Of a DNA stretch of 29,920 nucleotides, positions 24,842-29,920 are shown piece by piece. Source of the DNA: SAR202 cluster bacterium Io17-Chloro-G6 (lineage in GTDB: Bacteria > Chloroflexota > Dehalococcoidia > UBA3495); assembly GCA_002816585.1 (NCBI GenBank), contig MUCT01000046.1:1-29920 (forward strand), given 5' to 3'. A model generated the notes under the pieces. That model was given only the letters and a program-made list of their open reading frames with translations. It did no database searches and had not been told where the DNA came from. The first letter of the stretch is position 1, and every line of letters begins with the position of its first letter. Both the position numbers and the translations under genes were made by a program.

Positions 24842-24938
24842 TCCTCTCGTCGCTGCCTAAATTCAAGGTTCGTCCGCCGGCTTAGAATATTTGGTAGTGC
24901 CCAGGTAAATTGAATACCGGCGAGTTCGCAGGTAGGAT

Positions 24939-25172
24939 ATGGATATGTTGGATTGGTCATCATGCACAGCAGTTGAGCGTGATTCCAAGCGTTTGAGCGG
25001 CGAGTGGGTTTTCCAGGGCACCCGCGTTCCTGTTTCCGCGCTGTTTGAGAACCTTGAGGACGGGGCGCAGACGGCCCAGTTCTTGGAGTGGTTTCCCGGT
25101 GTGACAGACAAGCAAGTGCGTGCCGTTCTCGAGCATGCCGCCAGGAGCCTGGGTGCCTCGCAGGTTGCTTGA
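24939..25172 (+). CDS. DUF433 antitoxin-like protein
   Basis: A 77-residue DUF433 protein. The signature is SGEWVFQGTRVPVSALFENLEDGAQTAQFLEWFPGVTDKQVRAVLEHAA, a small winged-helix-like domain often paired with PIN-like toxins. Its stop codon TGA is followed directly by the TTG start of the DUF5615 gene. This is the usual antitoxin-then-toxin order. The ATG at 24939 or the one at 24945 may be used; AGGTAGG lies just upstream. Confidence 0.88.
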   Translation: MDMLDWSSCTAVERDSKRLSGEWVFQGTRVPVSALFENLEDGAQTAQFLEWFPGVTDKQVRAVLEHAARSLGASQVA

Positions 25173-25493
25173 TTGCGTGTTCTCTTCGATCACGGCACAC
25201 CTGTCCCCATCAGGAATCTCCTGGACCCACACCAGATTGAAACTGCCTATGAACGGGGTCGGAGCCAACTGTCCAACGGTGACCTGCTGGCTGCGGCACA
25301 ATTGGAAGGCTTTGATGTCTTCGTTGCCACCGACAAGAATATCTCCAGCCAGCAGAATCTAGATGGATTGCCTTATGCTATCGTCGTCCTGGGGTCTACC
25401 AGTTGGCCTCGGATTCAGCGTTCTTCGGATACAGTTAAATTGGCAATTGATGCTGCCACACCGGGGATCATTTCCGTAATAGAAATTCCCTAG
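25173..25493 (+). CDS. DUF5615 PIN-like toxin candidate
   Basis: A 106-residue DUF5615 (PIN-like) protein. It starts with LFDHGTPVPIRNLL, carrying the first acidic residue of the PIN-like site, and continues with AAAQLEGFDVFVATDKNISSQQNL, which holds the second conserved Asp. Proteins of this family are the presumed nuclease toxins paired with DUF433 antitoxins. The TTG start directly follows the antitoxin stop, so translation is coupled. The pair separates the UGSC gene from the next gene of the same strand and may be a small mobile insertion. Confidence 0.85.
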   Translation: MRVLFDHGTPVPIRNLLDPHQIETAYERGRSQLSNGDLLAAAQLEGFDVFVATDKNISSQQNLDGLPYAIVVLGSTSWPRIQRSSDTVKLAIDAATPGIISVIEIP

Positions 25494-25544
25494 CTCCCCC
25501 GGCCGTTTTCGAACCGCCAGTTCAACCAAATGCTCGGGGAAAAG

Positions 25545-26576
25545 ATGGACTCCACTGAAATTGAAATAGACGACTCTCCGGAAGGCGTTTTTCAGTTCAT
25601 GTTGGACCAGGGCTGGTCCGACGGCCTGCCGGTGGTCCCACCGACTGCTGACCGCGTGAAACGCATGCTGGATTACGTCACGAGGGACGCGTCTGAGAAT
25701 ATCGGGTATATCAACCCCGACGCCGGGTCGGCCACCGTGGAAAAGATTGCGGTCAACGCTGTCATGGCCGGCTGCCTGCCCGAGTACATGCCCGTTTTGA
25801 TCGCCGCCGTCCAGGCCATCACGGAGCCGGCTTTCAACATTCACGGCCTGCAAACCACCACCAACCCGGTGTCTCCGTTGTTGATCATCAACGGGCCCGT
25901 GCGCCAACAGATCGGGATAAACAGCGGGCGTGGCACCCTCGGGCCGGGTTACCGGGCCAACGCCACCATTGGCCGGGCGATGCGGCTTCTGTTGCTGAAC
26001 GTGGGCGGGGCCAAGCCTTGGTCCACCGACATGTCGGTCCACGGCAGCCCGGCCAAGTACGTCAACTGCATGGGTGAGAACGAAGAAGACAGTGTCTGGG
26101 AGCCGTTGCATGTGGAGCGGGGATTCCTGCCGGAACAGAGCACGGTCACGGTGGTGGGCGCGCAGGGGGCCAGCAACTGCCTCACATTTTACAAAGAGCC
26201 CGAAAGCTTCTTGACGATGATCGCCAGCGCCATGGCCGATATCAGCGACAACAACTATCTTCTGGCCGCCGGCAATCCAATAGTAATATTGACGCCGGGC
26301 CACGCCCAGATCTTCTCAGACCATGGCTACACCAAGGAGATGGTCAAGAAATCGCTGTTTGAACGCTGCAAGGTGCCCATCGAACGGTTTCCCAAGGAGA
26401 TCTCGGTGATCACCTATGAAGACGGCTTCGCCATGGACGGCGACCGCGTCTGCCCCTGCCAGTCGCCCGAGGACATCATCGTGGTGGTTTCCGGCGGGCC
26501 TGAGCCCTACCACGTCCTCTACTGCGGCAACTTCGGGGACACGACCGCCGTCACCAAGGAAGTACAACTTCCTTAG
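25545..26576 (+). CDS. Conserved protein of unknown function, possible UGSC partner
   Basis: A 343-residue cytoplasmic protein whose function I do not know. Near the N-terminus is GWSDGLPVVPPTADRVKRML (22-41 region), and the C-terminal part has Cys303-Pro-Cys305 in DRVCPCQSPEDIIVVVSGG. The middle is rich in Gly/Ala/Asn (HGLQTTTNPVSPLLIINGPV, GINSGRGTLGPGYRANATIGRAMRL). I recall proteins with this DGLPVxPPT start near or fused to UGSC-type domains, but could not check. ATG 25545 is chosen because GGGGA lies 4 bases upstream and the protein then begins just before the conserved region; ATG 25530 has no SD site. It lies 700 bases after the UGSC gene, beyond the toxin-antitoxin-like pair. Confidence 0.85.
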   Translation: MDSTEIEIDDSPEGVFQFMLDQGWSDGLPVVPPTADRVKRMLDYVTRDASENIGYINPDAGSATVEKIAVNAVMAGCLPEYMPVLIAAVQAITEPAFNIHGLQTTTNPVSPLLIINGPVRQQIGINSGRGTLGPGYRANATIGRAMRLLLLNVGGAKPWSTDMSVHGSPAKYVNCMGENEEDSVWEPLHVERGFLPEQSTVTVVGAQGASNCLTFYKEPESFLTMIASAMADISDNNYLLAAGNPIVILTPGHAQIFSDHGYTKEMVKKSLFERCKVPIERFPKEISVITYEDGFAMDGDRVCPCQSPEDIIVVVSGGPEPYHVLYCGNFGDTTAVTKEVQLP

Positions 26577-26590
26577 GAAAGGGTCCCACG

Positions 26591-26626
26591 AAAACAAAAA
26601 TCCCGGCGCCTCTTGGAGGGCCGGGA
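26591..26626 (-). terminator. Terminator of the PH-like gene
   Basis: A strong GC hairpin, TCCCGGC...GCCGGGA with an inner CCTC/GAGG stem and a TTG loop (26601-26626), followed on the minus strand by TTTTTGTTTT (26600-26591). It lies 30 bases after the minus-strand gene ending at 26656. Confidence 0.85.
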
Positions 26627-26655
26627 CAAGTTTCTGAATCGTGTCCGGAAGTGGC

Positions 26656-27228
26656 CTAGTATGGTACGTTGTCGTCTTCGGTCGAACTCTCGCCCAAACG
26701 GCGTTGCTCTTCGGGTAGCTCCGCCTCGGGCCGTGCTTCCTGATTGTAATCCTGGGGAGACTCATTGGGAGACTCTGGGAGAGACTCGGTCCGGGTCTCC
26801 CGACCGGTCTCCTGCTCGTAGTCCGTGTCTCGTTGACCACCGTGAAACGCCTCGAGCGCTTCATCCAGCTTGGCCCGGAAAGTCTCCGAGTCTCTGGTCA
26901 TGAGCATGATCCGCCGGCCGTTTACAAACCGCACCCTCAGACGCTCACCCATGGGCAAAGCCAAGGTTTCCAGGTTGGCAATCTCATCAAAGTGGAAGGA
27001 TTTCACCCTGGGCCGGCCGTAGACAATCACCAAAGCATCGCGGTAGATCAGGTATTGCTTGGCGTTGGTCAGCCAACTGTAGATTGCGACGCCTGCACCA
27101 ATGATAAAAAGAAACGGATTCTGACCAATCACACCAATCACAACCACGACCAACGCGAAGATTAATGTCAAGTTTAGCTTGGTTCGGGGATCGTCCCAGT
27201 GGAGCGGCTGTTCTTGTGTTTGCTGCAT
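26656..27228 (-). CDS. PH-like membrane protein with acidic tail
   Basis: About 190 residues, function unknown. After a short polar start come two adjacent membrane helices (LTLIFALVVVVIGVIGQNPFLFIIGAGVAIYSWL), then a bacterial PH-like domain (YLIYRDALVIVYGRPRVKSFHFDEIANLETLALPMGERLRVRFVNGRRIMLMTRD) and a long Glu/Gln/Ser-rich, probably disordered tail. The ATG at 27228 is chosen over a GTG at 27246; neither has a clear ribosome site. It follows the DUF805 gene by about 60 bases on the same strand, so the two are probably one operon. Confidence 0.72.
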   Translation of the reverse strand: MQQTQEQPLHWDDPRTKLNLTLIFALVVVVIGVIGQNPFLFIIGAGVAIYSWLTNAKQYLIYRDALVIVYGRPRVKSFHFDEIANLETLALPMGERLRVRFVNGRRIMLMTRDSETFRAKLDEALEAFHGGQRDTDYEQETGRETRTESLPESPNESPQDYNQEARPEAELPEEQRRLGESSTEDDNVPY

Positions 27229-27288
27229 ACGGAAATATCTTAACACATCGCTTCAGGCTTAGAACCCCAAAACAGAGCTTGCCTCGGG

Positions 27289-27777
27289 TCAGACTGCAGT
27301 GCCGCAGGAACGGCAGAAATTGGCGCTCGATTCCAATTGCGAGCCACAGTTAATGCAATATCTCGCTCCATTCTGTGAGCCCCTGTCACGCTCAAATCCT
27401 TGAAAACCGTCTTCAACCGGCGACAGGAGTGGGTCAGCCCCGTAACTGTTAGACCCTCTGTCACCCGGTTTGATGTACCAGTAGAGCAGCGGGAATATAA
27501 TTCCAATAATTGTGAACGCTATTAGAATCCACCATCCCGAGCGGTCGACGTCATGGAGACGTCTTACGGACACTGCCAGACCCGGGATCAATAGAGCCAC
27601 TGTACTGATGGTGTCGAGAACTGCCGACCCTGCGAAAAACAACTCGTCCAGGATTATGGCTGCTATCCCTATCAATATGGAAAATAATGTCCACCACCAA
27701 TATTCCGAACGGCAGGACCTGGTTCTGAAATCGAAATACCTGCGGAACCCAGAGGATATTGCCTGAGTAAAAGTCAT
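27289..27777 (-). CDS. DUF805 membrane protein with zinc ribbon
   Basis: A 162-residue membrane protein. The DUF805 domain is clear: RYFDFRTRSCRSEYWWWTLFSILIG at the start and VRRLHDVDRSGWWILIAFTIIGIIFPLLYWYIKPGD, with about four membrane segments. A short linker leads to a C-terminal zinc ribbon with Cys141-x2-Cys144 and Cys155-x2-Cys158 (YCINCGSQLESSANFCRSCG). The function of DUF805 proteins is unknown; the combination with a zinc ribbon occurs in other bacteria. No strong SD site precedes the ATG. Confidence 0.88.
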   Translation of the reverse strand: MTFTQAISSGFRRYFDFRTRSCRSEYWWWTLFSILIGIAAIILDELFFAGSAVLDTISTVALLIPGLAVSVRRLHDVDRSGWWILIAFTIIGIIFPLLYWYIKPGDRGSNSYGADPLLSPVEDGFQGFERDRGSQNGARYCINCGSQLESSANFCRSCGTAV

Positions 27778-27993
27778 TTAGCGATGTAATCTCCGCATCG
27801 GTAATTCGGACCAATCATAGTCAAATCAAATAGATTGTTCCACCTGGATATCATCGCGTTTCCTTAGATTAATAAAAAAAATTAACAAAAACTCGTCTTC
27901 CGACGTGTCAAAGCAACACCCCTAGAGCAAAACAGCCAGCCGTGGTAACATCGGGGCACTTTTGCAACTGGCTGACCAATCGGAGGAGATGCT

Positions 27994-28836
27994 ATGAAAG
28001 TCGGGGTAAACGTTTCCGTAAACAGCAACACCGGAGATATTGGCGCCTTTGCCAAGAAGGCGGAAGACTTGGGGTTCGAGTCCCTCTGGATGGCCGAGCA
28101 CCCGATCATTCCGGTACACACCACATCCAAGTATGGTGGCACTCCCGACGGCAGCATCCCCGAATCGATGAGCGACATGGCGGACCCCTTTATTGGCCTG
28201 GCCATCGCCTCTGCCACTACCAACAAGATCATGCTGGGCACCAGCATTTGCCTCGTGCCCGAACACAATCCGCTGATTCAAGCCAAACAGATAGCAGCCC
28301 TGGACTTCCACTCGGGCGGGCGGTTCATCTTCGGTATCGGGACTGGTTGGCTGCGGGAAGAGACGGAGATAATGGGCGGCGACTTCGACCACCGCTGGAC
28401 ACAGGCCCGGGAGTCCATCGAAGCCATGAAGCAGTTGTGGACCAAGGACGAGGCCGAATACCACGGCCGTTACTACGATTTCCCCCCGGTCAAGGTTTTC
28501 CCCAAGCCGGTCCAGAAACCCCATCCGCCCGTGTTCCTGGGCGGAGACGCCAAGAACGTTTTCAAGCGCGTGGTCTCCTACGGAGACGGTTGGATGCCGG
28601 TCCGGGCCACCACCGAGAGCATCAAAGCGGGCCGGGCCTCGTTGGACGAGCTGGCCGATGCTGCCGGGCGCGACCCGAAGAGCATCCAGATATTGGTCTT
28701 CGGCGCTTCTAGCCGCGAAGAAATCAAGCAGATGGAAGATGCCGGAGCCGACATGGCCACCGTCCGCCTGCCCTCAACCGCACCCGGCGAGGCGCTGCCC
28801 GGTCTGGAGAAACTGGCCGAAGAGATGCTGGGATGA
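27994..28836 (+). CDS. LLM class F420/flavin-dependent oxidoreductase
   Basis: A 280-residue luciferase-like TIM-barrel oxidoreductase. Family features are MKVGVNVSV at strand 1, AEDLGFESLWMAEHPIIP, LGTSICLVPEHNPLIQAKQIAALDFHSGGRFIFGIGTGWLREE, RWTQARESIEAMKQLWT and GRYYDFPPVKVFPKPVQKPHPPVFLGG, all typical of the F420-dependent branch (TIGR03619-like). A GGAGGAG lies 6 bases before the ATG. The amidohydrolase gene follows after 4 bases, so the two form an operon and probably act on the same compound. F420 rather than FMN is inferred from the family. Confidence 0.9.
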   Translation: MKVGVNVSVNSNTGDIGAFAKKAEDLGFESLWMAEHPIIPVHTTSKYGGTPDGSIPESMSDMADPFIGLAIASATTNKIMLGTSICLVPEHNPLIQAKQIAALDFHSGGRFIFGIGTGWLREETEIMGGDFDHRWTQARESIEAMKQLWTKDEAEYHGRYYDFPPVKVFPKPVQKPHPPVFLGGDAKNVFKRVVSYGDGWMPVRATTESIKAGRASLDELADAAGRDPKSIQILVFGASSREEIKQMEDAGADMATVRLPSTAPGEALPGLEKLAEEMLG

Positions 28837-28840
28837 TCCA

Positions 28841-29641
28841 ATGCGCATAGACGTCCACACTCACATCTCCCCCGACCGCATCGCCGCGCCGGTGCTGGAA
28901 AACATGACCAGCACCTTCGGATACCCGGCGGTGGGGATCAACACCATCGATGGCATCAAGGCTCATATGAGGGCTTCTGGCGTGGATAAATCGGTGGTGC
29001 TAGGGGTGGTGGAGCGCCTGGAGCACGTCAAACCGGCCAACGATTGGCTCATAAGCATCCAAGATGACATGCTGGTGCCCTTCGGCGCGGTCCACCCCGA
29101 TATGGAAGACATGCCCGGAGAGGTGCGCCGCCTGCGGGAGGCCGGCATTAAGGGCGTGAAACTGCATCCCATGGTGAACCAATTCTTTCCCGACGACCCG
29201 AAGATGTTTCCCCTGTACGAAGAACTGGGCGACGACATGGTGGTGGAGATTCACTCGGGACGTTGGGCCCATACCAAGCCCGGAGACACGGTCTACTCGC
29301 CGCCCAACCGGGTGATGAACATGGTGCGCCAGTTCCCCAAACTGAAGGTAATTGCCCTCCATCTGGGAGGGTTCTACATGCTGGACGAGTCGGAGCGGGA
29401 ATTGATCGGCCACGGCAACGTACTTATCGATACCACCTGGCCTCCGGAACTGAAGGAAGTCGGGACCGACACCCTGACCGCCATTATCAACAAGCACGGC
29501 GCAGACAAGGTCTGCTTCGGCACCGACTTTCCCCTGGCCGACATGGCCAAGGACTCCCAGTTCATCGAGAGCCTCCCCGTCCCAGACGCCGCCAAAGAAC
29601 GCATTCTAGGCGAGAATTTTAGGGAGTTGGTGGGGTTGTAG
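28841..29641 (+). CDS. Amidohydrolase family protein (TIM barrel)
   Basis: A 266-residue metal-dependent hydrolase of the amidohydrolase-2 (ACMSD-like) family. The metal-binding pattern is His6-x-His8 in DVHTHIS, His138 in EIHSG, His174 in ALHLGG and Asp229 in GTDFPL; GVKLHP (105-110) is the strand before the first. Members hydrolyse or decarboxylate aromatic acids and lactones. ATG 28841 follows the oxidoreductase stop by 4 bases; the start codons further upstream lie inside that gene in another frame. A joint catabolic step with the oxidoreductase is likely, substrate unknown. Confidence 0.91.
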   Translation: MRIDVHTHISPDRIAAPVLENMTSTFGYPAVGINTIDGIKAHMRASGVDKSVVLGVVERLEHVKPANDWLISIQDDMLVPFGAVHPDMEDMPGEVRRLREAGIKGVKLHPMVNQFFPDDPKMFPLYEELGDDMVVEIHSGRWAHTKPGDTVYSPPNRVMNMVRQFPKLKVIALHLGGFYMLDESERELIGHGNVLIDTTWPPELKEVGTDTLTAIINKHGADKVCFGTDFPLADMAKDSQFIESLPVPDAAKERILGENFRELVGL

Positions 29642-29698
29642 GTTCGTTAACTGCTACTCCCTCGTTCCGTGGGAAGCCGGGTCTTGCTGAGAGTACCG

Positions 29699-29771
29699 AA
29701 ATCCCCCCAACCCCCCTTTAAAAAAGGGGGCTAAACTTCCCCCTTTCGTAAAGGGGGATCGAGGGGGATTT
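29699..29771. repeat. Intergenic palindromic repeat, poly-C/poly-G type
   Basis: Outer arms AAATCCCCC (29699-29707) and GGGGGATTT (29763-29771) enclose two hairpins, each CCCCCTTT-N3-AAAGGGGG (29712-29730 and 29739-29757). This layout is that of the small intergenic palindromes scattered through many bacterial genomes. It lies 58 bases after the amidohydrolase stop and may also act in transcript ending. Confidence 0.8.
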
Positions 29772-29801
29772 GCTGCCCCATGACAAGTCATTTGCCACAA
29801 C

Positions 29802-29826
29802 CAATGGTTCGACAGGCTCACCATTG
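29802..29826. repeat. Short hairpin repeat with TTCGACAGGCTCA core
   Basis: CAATGGT (29802-29808) and ACCATTG (29820-29826) form a 7-bp stem around the core TCGACAGGCTC. The string GTTCGACAGGCTCAC is a familiar intergenic repeat core in many environmental genomes. Confidence 0.6.
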
Positions 29827-29830
29827 TCAA

Positions 29831-29874
29831 GGGCGGAGAGAAATTGTACCGGCAGGGCGGAGAGAAACTGTACC
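29831..29874. repeat. Two-copy tandem repeat, possible insertion sequence end
   Basis: Two 20-base copies, GGGCGGAGAGAAATTGTACC (29831-29850) and the same with one change (29855-29874), repeated at 24-base spacing. They are preceded by TGTCAA at 29825-29830. Repeated short motifs after a terminal TG are typical of the ends of IS21-like elements, so this may be the left end of an element whose transposase lies beyond the window. No transposase is visible here. Confidence 0.45.
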
Positions 29875-29920
29875 ACTAAACGCCGCGGTGTGAGAGTCAA
29901 AGTGTCGTGGTATGTGAGGG

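Noticed and set aside
25359..26303. Open frame of 314 codons on the minus strand
   Set aside because: It lies opposite the conserved plus-strand gene at 25545-26576; its peptide shows no motif and is a by-product of GC-rich codon use.
29718..29900. Minus-strand frame of 60 codons at the right end
   Set aside because: It is made of the palindromic and tandem repeats and has the internal duplication QFLSALPVQFLSAL, a product of the repeat.

Overview
The window looks like a piece of a Chloroflexota chromosome, probably from the SAR202/Dehalococcoidia side and probably assembled from environmental DNA. This is an inference from gene content: an F420/LLM-type oxidoreductase next to an amidohydrolase, a small zinc-binding protein with a Cys-x-His plus CxxC signature, a DnaE with a Gly/Asn-rich C-terminal extension, several redoxin lipoproteins, and selenoproteins. 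GTG and TTG starts with good Shine-Dalgarno (SD) sites are common. No rRNA, tRNA or CRISPR array was seen.

Layout. 1-546 has no confident gene. 547-894 encodes a small zinc-motif protein. 1239-5150 is dnaE. A 700-base gap with a good promoter leads to panD (5860), which overlaps a SAM methyltransferase gene; a second, unrelated methyltransferase follows. An alpha/beta hydrolase (minus) and a tiny membrane protein (plus) come next. On the minus strand from 14586 down to 9193 lies the set MoxR ATPase, DUF58, TgpA-like transglutaminase and Ogt DNA repair methyltransferase, the last three joined by 4-base overlaps. Divergent from it, 14889-18249 is a run of three overlapping redoxin-fold lipoprotein genes. 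A DUF3500 gene and a single-domain globin converge on a shared terminator.

The most notable part is 21525-26576. Two genes here look broken by one in-frame TGA each, but both TGAs fall exactly where selenocysteine belongs. The first (21525-22265) is a bacterial iodothyronine-deiodinase-like protein; its TGA lies in the motif SYT-U-PPF, and 16 bases later a hairpin presents the loop AGGUC, very like the E. coli fdhF SECIS (selenocysteine insertion element). The second (24302-24841) reads U-G-S-C at its TGA, the signature of the UGSC selenoprotein family, again with a hairpin at SECIS distance. The organism therefore very probably decodes UGA as selenocysteine, although no Sec machinery gene lies in the window. 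Between and around them are a two-subunit ThDP decarboxylase resembling sulfopyruvate/phosphonopyruvate decarboxylase, a flavin reductase-like protein in probable operon with the UGSC protein, a DUF433/DUF5615 toxin-antitoxin-like pair, and a 343-residue protein of unknown function with a CPC motif.

The right end holds a PH-like membrane protein and a DUF805 protein (minus), an LLM oxidoreductase plus amidohydrolase operon (plus), then intergenic palindromic repeats and a short tandem repeat that may be the end of an insertion sequence lying beyond the window.
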